In this document: one piece after another, positions 1 to 5,077 of the stretch
Numbering within the stretch: position 1 is the stretch's first letter
How the letters are laid out: every line of letters begins with the position of its first letter
Assembly: GCA_030615705.1 (NCBI GenBank)
Contig: JAUWYT010000160.1
Span: 1-5,077, forward strand
Length of the DNA: 5,077 nucleotides
Source of the DNA: Chloroflexota bacterium
Lineage (GTDB): Bacteria; Chloroflexota; Anaerolineae; VGOG01
Direction: 5' to 3'
Notes under the pieces: generated by a model
The model's database searches: none
What the model saw: only the letters and a program-made list of their open reading frames with translations
What the model was told of the DNA's origin: nothing
Made by a program: the position numbers and the translations under genes

Positions 1-11
1 TGTCTGGAGCC

Positions 12-521
12 TCACTGCACTGTGACCTTGACTATCATCCATCCCCAGGATTCGGGCGGATAGATGTCGGATAGGCTCTCGGCGAAGACCAGCTTGAGCG
101 GACCGCCCAGATCGGGCAGCAAGTCTGCGCCATCTGCAGCATAGGCCAGCAGGATGTCAGTCCCCTTGCAGTCGGCGATTTTGACCTCAACGGTGTAGTC
201 GTCTGGAGCGACAAACTTGAGCGTGGTCGTCCCATCTCCTGGCTTCACCATCTTCACCAACTGACTGAGAGGTAGACCCGTGTAGGTGAACTCACTCTCC
301 AACCACGGATCGTTGGTCTGCAGGTCTTTACCCTCTTTCTTGAGCATGTCCAAGTCAAATTGGTACTCGTCGCCGACGTTGGACACCTCGATGTTTCCCT
401 TGACCGTCAGCAACACTTCGCCCGTTGGCGCCGGAGGCTTCTTGGGCGCGCAGGTAGGTAGGGCCACCACCAGAAGTGAGAGCACAACGATGGCCAAGGG
501 AATCGCTAGCTTTTTGAACAT
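12..521 (-). CDS. Small lipoprotein or exported protein with a SUOX/molybdopterin-oxidoreductase-like domain
   Basis: A 169-residue protein starting at ATG 521, with AGGAGG five bases upstream (527-532) fixing the start. Residues 1-23 are a signal peptide (MFKK, then a hydrophobic stretch), followed by Cys24 and a Pro/Lys-rich linker. The lipobox LPTC is poor because of Pro at -2 and Thr at -1, so lipid attachment is likely but not certain. The rest resembles the fold of the oxidoreductase molybdopterin-binding domain (sulfite oxidase family): FDLDMLKKE, FTYTGLPLSQLV (about 78-89), LKFVAPDDYTVEV (101-113), ILLAYAADGADLLPDLGGPLKLV and a final strand WGWMIVKVTVQ. The protein is shorter than the full enzyme, and I see no conserved Cys in the usual early cofactor position; Cys118 is elsewhere. 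It may therefore be a cofactor-free extracytoplasmic binding or accessory domain. It lies 170 bp after the sugar permeases on the same strand; a functional link is not shown. Confidence 0.7.
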   Translation of the reverse strand: MFKKLAIPLAIVVLSLLVVALPTCAPKKPPAPTGEVLLTVKGNIEVSNVGDEYQFDLDMLKKEGKDLQTNDPWLESEFTYTGLPLSQLVKMVKPGDGTTTLKFVAPDDYTVEVKIADCKGTDILLAYAADGADLLPDLGGPLKLVFAESLSDIYPPESWGWMIVKVTVQ

Positions 522-526
522 AGTTT

Positions 527-532
527 CCTCCT
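527..532 (-). promoter_or_regulatory. Strong ribosome binding site of the lipoprotein gene
   Basis: The minus strand reads TTAAGGAGGAAACT directly before ATG 521, a full AGGAGG core with a five-base spacer. This decides the start of the lipoprotein gene. Confidence 0.85.
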
Positions 533-680
533 TAATCAGCTATAGTTGTAGTTATTGGAACCTCCCGCATGTGAGGCGGATTAACCTTGCTGGCTAGTTC
601 CTCTATGGCCAACAGCACGTTCTTGGATGCTCAGTGGAAACCTACGGGAAGTTTTCCGCACAATTCATTAACCTACAGGT

Positions 681-690
681 ATCACCTCCT
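681..690 (-). promoter_or_regulatory. Orphan extended Shine-Dalgarno sequence
   Basis: The minus strand reads AGGAGGTGAT immediately after the second permease's stop codon. This matches ten bases of the common bacterial 16S rRNA 3' end complement. No sizeable reading frame follows: GTG within the motif gives five codons, and ATG 668 gives nine codons but sits about 15 bases beyond the AGGAGG core. It may be the remnant of a lost gene, the site of a leader peptide, or chance. Confidence 0.5.
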
Positions 691-691
691 C

Positions 692-1570
692 TCAACCCCT
701 GAGGCCGGTGAGGGCGATGCCCTTCACGAACTGCTTCTGCACCAGCAAGTAGAAGATGATGATGGGGAGGGAGACCATGACCGTCGCGGCCATGAATATG
801 CCCCACCGGCTACCCCCCTCCTGACTGACGAGGAAACGCAGACCTATCTGGAGAGTGCGCATCTCCCGGCTGTTGGTCATGATGAGGGGCCAAAGGTAGT
901 CGTTCCAAGTGCCCATGAAGGTGAAAAGGGCAAGGGAAGCCAAAGGGGGCTTGGAGAGGGGGAGCACGATCCGCCACAGAAAGCCAAGCCGGCTGCAGCC
1001 GTCCAGTTTGGCTGCATCCTCCAGCTCCTGAGGGATGGTCATGAAGGTCTGCCGCAGCAGGAAGGTCCCGAAGGCACTAACGGTGAAGGGGACGATCAGA
1101 GCGTAGTAAGTATCCAGCCACTTCAGCTCCCGCAACACCAGGAAGGAGGGGATGATGGTGAGCTGAAGAGGTATCATGATTGTGCTCAAGACAAGGAGGA
1201 AGAGTAAGGACTTGCCAGGGAAATCCAGCCGGGCAAAGGCATAGGCGGCCAGGGAGCAGGTGATCAGTTGCCCCAAGGTCACCGCTGAGGCGACGAAGAT
1301 GCTGTTGAGGAAATAGCGCCCAAAAGGTGCAGCTCGCCAGGCATCCAGGTAGTTGTCGAGAACAAATCGACTCGGTATCCACCTGGGGGGATAGGTAAAA
1401 ATGCCTCCCGCTTCTTTGAATGAGGTGGAGACCATCCACGCGAAGGGCATGATCATGGCGATAGCCCCGATGATCAGGACTGCATAGACTACCATGTTGC
1501 CGATGGTTCGGCCAAGGTAATAGACAGAGGAGCGCTCTCTCGATCTCGTCAATACCTTTGTAGACATCAT
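692..1570 (-). CDS. Carbohydrate ABC transporter permease, MalG/UgpE-type (binding-protein-dependent transport, inner membrane)
   Basis: The second of two paired permeases, 292 residues from ATG 1570. An upstream TTG at 1606 would overlap the previous gene by 26 bp. I prefer 1570 (or the adjacent ATG 1567) because AGG lies six bases before it, just past the upstream stop, leaving about a 10-bp gap. The protein has a short basic N-terminus, a first membrane helix (VVYAVLIIGAIAMIMPFAWM), a periplasmic loop with SFKEAGGIFTYPPRWIPSRF typical of MalG-type proteins, and about six helices in all. The EAA loop that contacts the ATPase is LEDAAKLDGCSRLGFLWRIV, about residues 183-202. It ends in KGIALTGLRG, the usual KG-x-G type tail of the family. 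It should pair with the MalF-type permease just upstream; the sugar cannot be told from sequence. No ATPase gene is nearby, so a shared MsmK/UgpC-type ATPase encoded elsewhere is probable. Confidence 0.93.
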   Translation of the reverse strand: MMSTKVLTRSRERSSVYYLGRTIGNMVVYAVLIIGAIAMIMPFAWMVSTSFKEAGGIFTYPPRWIPSRFVLDNYLDAWRAAPFGRYFLNSIFVASAVTLGQLITCSLAAYAFARLDFPGKSLLFLLVLSTIMIPLQLTIIPSFLVLRELKWLDTYYALIVPFTVSAFGTFLLRQTFMTIPQELEDAAKLDGCSRLGFLWRIVLPLSKPPLASLALFTFMGTWNDYLWPLIMTNSREMRTLQIGLRFLVSQEGGSRWGIFMAATVMVSLPIIIFYLLVQKQFVKGIALTGLRG

Positions 1571-1580
1571 CACCAACCTG

Positions 1581-2504
1581 TCACTGATAGTGAACCCTGG
1601 GGCCAAGAAACTTGAACTGGATGAGGGTCAGGCCCAAAAGGACGACAAAAAGGACACAAGCCACCGCTGATGCATAACCTAAGTTGAAGAACTCAAAGCC
1701 GTGCTGATATAGGTAATAGGCGATAACGGTGGTGCTGCCCAAGGGTCCACCGTCGGTCATGACGTGCATCTGGGCGAAGGCCTTGAGGGAGTTGATGACG
1801 GCAATGATGAGGATGAGGAAGCTGGTTGGGGTCAGCAGCGGCCAGGTGATGTGACGAAGGCAGGCCCGGGAAGCAGCGCCATCTATCCTGGCCGCATCGT
1901 AAAGGTGCTGAGGGATGTTCTGCAGTCCTGCCAGGTACATGATGATGTTATAGCCCATCCCCTTCCAGATGCCCATGATGATCAAGGCCGGCATCGCCCA
2001 TTGGGGGTCATAGAGCCAGCGGATGCGAGGCAAACCCAGGGTCGAAAGGATCCAGTTGCCCAACCCGAAATCAGGGTGATAGATCCACATCCAGACCACG
2101 GCCATGGCTGCGGTGGAGGTGATGGTGGGTAGGAAGTAAGCTGTGCGGAATACAGCCCTCCCCCGTATCTGGCGATTCAAAAGCAGGGCGATGGTCAGAG
2201 AAATGGCCATATTCAGGGGGATGGAGCCCAGGGCGTAGTAGAGGGAGTTGCGCACCGCTTGCCAGAACTCGTCTGAAGTGATGAGGAGCCTGTAATTGTG
2301 CAGGCCGACGAAGGTGCGATCCACTATCCCCAATCTCCACCGATGCAAGCTAAGGTAAAGAGTGTAGAAGATGGGAAAGTGCTTGAAAAGGAAGAAAAGG
2401 GCGATGCTGGGAGAGAGGAACAGGTAGGCGGAGAGCACCTCATCCCAGCGGTAACGCTTTCTTAAGCTTCTGGCGTTCACCCTTAATCTCGCCAGCGTCC
2501 CCAT
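1581..2504 (-). CDS. Carbohydrate ABC transporter permease, MalF/UgpA-type (inner membrane)
   Basis: The first of the permease pair, 307 residues, a usual length for UgpA/LacF-type proteins. The start at ATG 2504 is supported by AAGGGGAG five to twelve bases upstream (2508-2515). After a basic N-terminus (RSLRKRYRW) the helices begin at about residue 24 (LSAYLFLSPSIALFFLFKHF), followed by FYTLYLSLHRW and VGLHNYRLL, a signature order in this family. The EAA loop is LYDAARIDGAASRACLRHIT at about 201-220 and keeps the DAA...DGA...F/L core and the Gly needed to dock on the ATPase. After it come the conserved stretches FAQMHVMTDGGPLGSTTVIA and LYQHGFEFFNLGYASA. The gene lies 27 bp after the repressor and 10 bp before the second permease, which suggests one transcript. 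No solute-binding protein gene stands beside it, which is unusual for this transporter class. Confidence 0.94.
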   Translation of the reverse strand: MGTLARLRVNARSLRKRYRWDEVLSAYLFLSPSIALFFLFKHFPIFYTLYLSLHRWRLGIVDRTFVGLHNYRLLITSDEFWQAVRNSLYYALGSIPLNMAISLTIALLLNRQIRGRAVFRTAYFLPTITSTAAMAVVWMWIYHPDFGLGNWILSTLGLPRIRWLYDPQWAMPALIIMGIWKGMGYNIIMYLAGLQNIPQHLYDAARIDGAASRACLRHITWPLLTPTSFLILIIAVINSLKAFAQMHVMTDGGPLGSTTVIAYYLYQHGFEFFNLGYASAVACVLFVVLLGLTLIQFKFLGPRVHYQ

Positions 2505-2531
2505 ACGCTCCCCTTCAGCAAACTGCGATTT

Positions 2532-3535
2532 CTAACCCGAATCCCGGATCACCAGGTCGGTTGGCAGGAGCCGTCTTGTGGGAGGCTTGCTTTTGTCCTT
2601 GATCCTCTCCACCAGCATTTCGACGGCCATAGCCCCCATCTCGTGCTTGGGTTGGGCTACAGTGCTCAGGCTAGGATTAGTGAAGGAAGCGAGGGCAATA
2701 TCGTCGCAGCCGACGATAGCAACATCCTGAGGTATTCTCAGCCTGCGCTTACTGGCGGTGCATATCGCCCCCACGGCCATCAGGTCGTTGCAAGCAAAGA
2801 CGGCGGTGGGGGGTTCGTCGAGGGCCAATAGTTTCCTCATCGCCTCATAGCCGCCCCGGCAGCGGAAATCTCCGCGCACTATTAATTCCTCGCGCACTAG
2901 GATGCCATATCGCCCTAAAGCCCGTTTGTATCCGTTACCCCGCTTGTTGCTGATTCCCAGCACCTGTGGCCCGGCGATACACCCTATGCGGCGGTGCCCC
3001 AGGTCGATGAGATGTTCGGTGGCCTGGTAGCCGCTCCCCACGTTGTCGGCGATGACCGTGTCCACCTCCACGCCTGGAAGGTCCCTGTCACAGACGACAA
3101 CGGGCATCCCTTGCTCGATCAAGGTCTGGACATGGCTTGAGCTCTCGCCGGCGGCAACGAAGACGATGCCGTCCACCTTCTTCTCTTGGAGGAGCCGTAT
3201 GTAATCGGCCTCTCTCTCCAAGTCGCCGTCGGAATCGCAGACGATTACGTTATAGCCGAGCTCGAAGCCTGCGTCCTCCACTCCCCTCGCCACCTCGGCA
3301 AGGAAGGGGTAGGAGATGTCAGGCACGATCATGCCGATGTTTTGCGTTTTCTTGCGCCGCAGGCTCCTGGCGATGGCGTTGGGGTGGTAGTTGAGTTCCC
3401 TCATCGCCTGGTAGACCCTCGCTTTAAGCTCCTGGCTCACAAAGCGGGTCTCGTTGATCACATGGGATACGGTAGCAGTAGAGACCCCAGCCCTCCTAGC
3501 GACGTCTTTAAGAGTAGCGATTTTGATCCCCCCAT
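2532..3535 (-). CDS. LacI/GalR-family transcriptional repressor (start region frame-disrupted)
   Basis: A cytoplasmic DNA-binding regulator, about 331-334 residues with the full N-terminus. The helix-turn-helix TLKDVARRAGVSTATVSHVI is followed by NETRFVSQEL and the hinge YHPNAIARSLRR, then a periplasmic-binding-protein-like effector domain: TQNIGMIVPDISYPFLAEVA, DGIVFVAAG, PVVVCDRDLPG, HRRIGCIAGP, AVFACNDLMAVGAI, VAIVGCDDIALASFTNPSLSTV. The recognition helix is close to that of E. coli PurR (STTTVSHVIN). The effector is probably a sugar, given the transporter downstream. The DNA-binding frame is open only from 3536 leftward and contains no ATG, GTG or TTG before GTG 3461, which lies inside the helix-turn-helix and cannot be the natural start. 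ATG 3535 becomes in frame only if the G6 run at 3528-3533 gains one G, so either the run length is wrong, there is slippage, or a rare ATC start is used. Coordinates here begin at that ATG. Confidence 0.88.
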
Positions 3536-3536
3536 T

Positions 3537-3560
3537 TTAAACGATTACGTAATCGTTTAA
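3537..3560. promoter_or_regulatory. Perfect 24-bp palindromic operator, probably of the adjacent LacI-family repressor
   Basis: The half-site TTAAACGATTAC is followed directly by its exact reverse complement GTAATCGTTTAA. The symmetry stops at 24 bp (3536 and 3561 do not pair). The 16-bp core ACGATTACGTAATCGT has the central CG of LacI/GalR operators and lines up with a PurR-type site at ACG, central ACGT and CGT. It starts five bases after the -10 box and covers the expected transcription start, so bound repressor should block initiation. Binding by this repressor is inferred from position and family. Confidence 0.85.
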
Positions 3561-3564
3561 CTAG

Positions 3565-3593
3565 AATATAGTACAAAAACGTAGAAAAGTCAA
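3565..3593 (-). promoter_or_regulatory. Sigma-70-type promoter for the repressor-transporter transcript
   Basis: On the minus strand, TTGACT (3588-3593) and TATATT (3565-3570) are separated by exactly 17 bp. Both boxes are one base from consensus. Expected initiation is near 3558, inside the palindromic operator, leaving a leader of only about 20 bases before the repressor. This is the only strong promoter I could identify in the window. Confidence 0.82.
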
Positions 3594-3614
3594 ATCGCTT
3601 GAGCAGACTGAGGC

Positions 3615-3630
3615 GGCAAGCCTTCTTGCC
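3615..3630. terminator. Weak hairpin after the isomerase gene, possible terminator
   Basis: GGCAAG and CTTGCC form a 6-bp stem around a four-base loop, placed between the isomerase stop (3666) and the repressor promoter. No T-run follows it on the minus strand, so it is not a typical intrinsic terminator. Its position is right for separating the two transcripts. Confidence 0.3.
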
Positions 3631-3665
3631 CTTCTAATGGAATACCTTGGGGACAAGAGAGCTTA

Positions 3666-4526
3666 TCAGGTCAATTCGGCCAATTTCCCGAAGTTCTCAC
3701 AGAGGATTTGGAGGGGGTGCACTCCCTTGGCGACGGCGAACCGTGAGACAATATAGCCGTTCACCTCGAGGACGATTGCCCCTCGGTATCCGGCCTGGCT
3801 GAGCCGACGTAAATGGTCCGCGTAAGGCACGCTGCCGAAGATGAGGGGGCAGTGGTCCTCGCCGTCGGGAGAGATGTCGTGGACGTGAACGTGGCGGACC
3901 GAGGCGATGAAGCCGGGCGGGACGGCCACCGAGCCGTTACGGGCATCGTGGCCCAGGTCCCAGCAGATGCCGACTTCAGGCGAGCCCAGGGCGGAGACGA
4001 TTTCCACCAACTCGGCTTTGCTGTCCCCGATCTTGTTCGCCCTCTCCTCCCTGACCAGGAGCTCGATGGAGGGGCGGAGGCCCGGGAACTCCTCCACGAT
4101 CCAAGATAGAAAGGCCCTCGTGTCACGGCGCAGCTCCTCACGAGGGCAATTCCTCTTCGCTCCATGGACGACGAGGGTAGTGGGCCCTGCCTCCTCAGCA
4201 GTACGGGCAGCGTATTCGATGGCCGGTCTGTAGAGGCGCTCGACCTTATCCCCGTCCCCCTTCGAGAAGCCGGCGGGGTTGTAGGGGCCTTTGTAGGGAG
4301 CGTGAAAAGTGAGCCTAAACCCTAGCCGATGACACTCCTCGATCAGAGAGTTCATCTCCGGCCAGTCGGGGGAGGAGAGGTTCAGCGTGAATTCCAGGGC
4401 ACTCAGTCCAAGCTCCCTCAGAGGAAGGAGGAATTCCTCGGCCCTGCCATCCCCCAGCCATTTGGGATGCATATTGAGGCCGAGCAGCCACCCTTGTTCG
4501 CCAGGGTTCTCACGTTTCCCCATCAT
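3666..4526 (-). CDS. Sugar phosphate isomerase/epimerase-like TIM-barrel protein (xylose isomerase-like / AP endonuclease family 2)
   Basis: A cytoplasmic protein, probably metal-dependent, about 286 residues from ATG 4526 (the adjacent ATG 4523 is equally possible; neither has a strong ribosome site). The barrel begins at WLLGLNMHPKWLGD. Candidate metal and active-site residues, numbered from 4526, are His75 (TFHAPYKG), His121 (LVVHGAKRN), Glu155 (SIELLVREE), Asp190 and His193 (GICWDLGHD), His214/216 (HVHVHD) and Glu254 (IVLEVNG). This is the usual order in the family, with the HCPLIFGSVPYADHLRRL stretch typical before the last strand. Such enzymes isomerise or epimerise keto-sugars or act in inositol-type pathways; the substrate cannot be read from sequence. 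The frame stays open to GTG 4673, but the extra 49 residues have low-complexity composition (KKKK, RRW, RRTP) and overlap a better-looking frame, so I exclude them. It follows a sodium:solute symporter, suggesting uptake and conversion of one substrate. Confidence 0.85.
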   Translation of the reverse strand: MMGKRENPGEQGWLLGLNMHPKWLGDGRAEEFLLPLRELGLSALEFTLNLSSPDWPEMNSLIEECHRLGFRLTFHAPYKGPYNPAGFSKGDGDKVERLYRPAIEYAARTAEEAGPTTLVVHGAKRNCPREELRRDTRAFLSWIVEEFPGLRPSIELLVREERANKIGDSKAELVEIVSALGSPEVGICWDLGHDARNGSVAVPPGFIASVRHVHVHDISPDGEDHCPLIFGSVPYADHLRRLSQAGYRGAIVLEVNGYIVSRFAVAKGVHPLQILCENFGKLAELT

Positions 4527-4560
4527 CTCAGTGCATTCCGCGCTCTCGGCGGTTTCCAGG

Positions 4561-4689
4561 TTAGGAAACGGAACGCAGCAAATCGGGGTAGTTCGTTCCA
4601 ATGGTGTTCTCCGGAGTGTAGCCCATCGTCTCCCGGTGCCGAGTGATGAGGGCTCTTTCTTCTTTTTGGGCACGCTTTGATCTGATCAT
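4561..4689 (-). CDS. 42-residue reading frame: displaced symporter C-terminal tail or tiny separate gene
   Basis: From ATG 4689, four bases after the symporter stop, a frame of 42 residues ends at 4561, 34 bp before the isomerase start. It is hydrophilic and protein-like (SKRAQKEERALITRHRE, then MGYTPENTIGTNYPDLL) with no membrane segment. The frame stays open upstream through FFIPIPIDEM. Removing one T from the T5 run at 4712-4716 would make the symporter read SEVFIPIPIDEMIRSKRAQ, which looks like a normal cytoplasmic tail after the last helix. I favour the displaced-tail reading over a separate gene, but cannot decide. I know no family for the 42 residues alone. Confidence 0.5.
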   Translation of the reverse strand: MIRSKRAQKEERALITRHRETMGYTPENTIGTNYPDLLRSVS

Positions 4690-4693
4690 CTCG

Positions 4694-5077
4694 TCAATGG
4701 GAATGGGTATGAAAAACTTCCGAGGCCATTGCCACGAGCAGAGAGAAACCAAGCCCGATAAACAGGGCATCTACATCAAAAGGCTGCGCGATTTTCCACG
4801 CCAGGGAGGATAATGCCCCTCCCAGCAGGCTGTACAATGCTGTATCCTTCCTTAGTCTCCTCCCCGTCAGTGCTGCCAGGGTGGGAACCAGGATCCCCGC
4901 CGTCCACATACTCAATGTAAATAGCAGCGCCGGTACGATCATCTGGAACCACAGGGCGAGGCCCAGGCTCAATATGCCCAGCACGATTACAAACAGTCTC
5001 GAAAGCGCCAGCAATTGCCCTTCGCTGGTTGCGGGCCTGAAATGCCTGAATACGTCGTATGCCAGGCTTGAGGCCCC
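4694..5077 (-). CDS. Sodium:solute symporter (SSS family), C-terminal part, cut by window edge
   Basis: The frame is open to the right edge, so the TTG at 5014 is not a real start; the N-terminal majority lies outside the window. The visible part begins GASSLAYDVFRHFRPATSEG, matching the conserved SSS motif (S-S-x-x-x-YD-x-x-R-x-x-x-P) in a cytoplasmic loop. Then come LSRLFVIVLGILSLGLALWF, MIVPALLFTLSMWTAGILVP with LAALTGRR, SLLGGALSSLAWKIA and DALFIGLGFSLLVAMASEVF as the last helices. It is an inner-membrane sodium-coupled uptake protein; possible substrates include sugars, inositol, carboxylates or amino acids. The frame ends with HTHSH right after the last helix, just past a T5 run where a one-base change would give a longer tail (see 4561-4689). 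The isomerase gene follows on the same strand. Confidence 0.88.
   Translation of the reverse strand, partial: GASSLAYDVFRHFRPATSEGQLLALSRLFVIVLGILSLGLALWFQMIVPALLFTLSMWTAGILVPTLAALTGRRLRKDTALYSLLGGALSSLAWKIAQPFDVDALFIGLGFSLLVAMASEVFHTHSH

Larger units (their letters stand above)
522..691 (-). other. 170-bp intergenic region between second permease and lipoprotein gene
   Basis: No convincing gene is seen here. Reading along the minus strand it holds a perfect AGGAGGTGAT motif (681-690), a nine-codon open frame from ATG 668 (MNCAENFP then stop), a near-perfect direct repeat (AACCTACAGG at 670-679 and AACCTACGGG at 639-648 on the plus strand), and the lipoprotein ribosome site. I found no hairpin followed by a T-run, so read-through from the permease operon into the lipoprotein gene is possible. 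I also found no promoter with both boxes; TATAGC near 536-541 lacks a -35 partner. Confidence 0.5.

Noticed and set aside
562..581. Inverted repeat CCTC...GAGG near the lipoprotein gene as a terminator
   Set aside because: Stem of only four pairs with no following T-run on either strand.
587..1207. 206-codon plus-strand open frame
   Set aside because: Antisense to the second permease; rich in E, G, D, H and Q and without any recognisable domain, as expected for a shadow frame.
1571..1606. TTG 1606 as start of the second permease
   Set aside because: It would overlap the first permease by 26 bp, while ATG 1570 lies just past the stop with AGG at a good distance.
3461..3461. GTG 3461 as the repressor start
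   Set aside because: It lies inside the helix-turn-helix; upstream codons in the same frame encode the rest of a textbook DNA-binding domain.
3186..3560. 124-codon plus-strand open frame crossing the operator
   Set aside because: Antisense to the repressor, with no ribosome site or family resemblance; its end merely reads through the palindrome.
4527..4673. N-terminal extension of the isomerase to GTG 4673
   Set aside because: The extra 49 residues look unlike protein (KKKK, RRW, RRTP, ICCVPF), precede the natural barrel start and overlap the better-looking 42-residue frame.
4983..4990. ACGATTAC operator half-site inside the symporter
   Set aside because: Only one half matches, and the bases encode V-I-V in a membrane helix; codon-driven coincidence is likelier.
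1..5077. CRISPR array, insertion sequence, tRNA or rRNA
   Set aside because: No repeated units with regular spacers, transposase frames, terminal inverted repeats or cloverleaf sequences were seen.

Overview
All recognisable genes in this window lie on the minus strand, so the biological order runs from the right edge to the left. The window holds, in order: the C-terminal part of a sodium:solute symporter (cut by the right edge); a xylose-isomerase-like TIM-barrel protein (sugar phosphate isomerase/epimerase type); a promoter and operator; a LacI/GalR-family repressor; two MalF/MalG-type sugar ABC permeases; and a small lipoprotein with a sulfite-oxidase/molybdopterin-domain-like fold. It looks like a carbohydrate uptake and catabolism locus of a bacterium. 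Moderately GC-rich DNA, strong AGGAGG ribosome sites and lipoprotein style would fit Chloroflexota or a Gram-positive-type lineage, but this assignment is a guess.

Right part (about 3666-5077): the symporter is followed by the isomerase on the same strand, so they probably share a transcript. Between them is a 42-codon stretch that reads like real protein in a third frame. It joins the symporter frame if one T is removed from a T5 run at 4712-4716, so it is either the displaced symporter tail or a tiny separate gene.

Middle (3528-3665): a near-consensus sigma-70 promoter (TTGACT, 17 bp, TATATT) fires leftward. A perfect 24-bp palindrome at 3537-3560 covers the expected transcription start and abuts the repressor coding region. 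Its core has the central CG and ACG...CGT flanks of a PurR-like LacI-family operator, and the repressor's recognition helix is PurR-like. The simplest model is one autoregulated transcript carrying repressor and transporter. The repressor has no ordinary start codon in frame: the only nearby ATG is one base out of frame across a G6 run.

Left part (12-2531): the two permeases follow the repressor with gaps of 27 and about 10 bp. No solute-binding protein or ATPase gene is present in the window. A perfect extended Shine-Dalgarno sequence at the end of the second permease faces no evident gene. After a 170-bp gap comes the lipoprotein, with its own strong ribosome site.

I did not find a clear previously undescribed system, CRISPR array, mobile element or RNA gene. 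The points most worth checking are the operator, the two homopolymer frame breaks and the missing binding protein.
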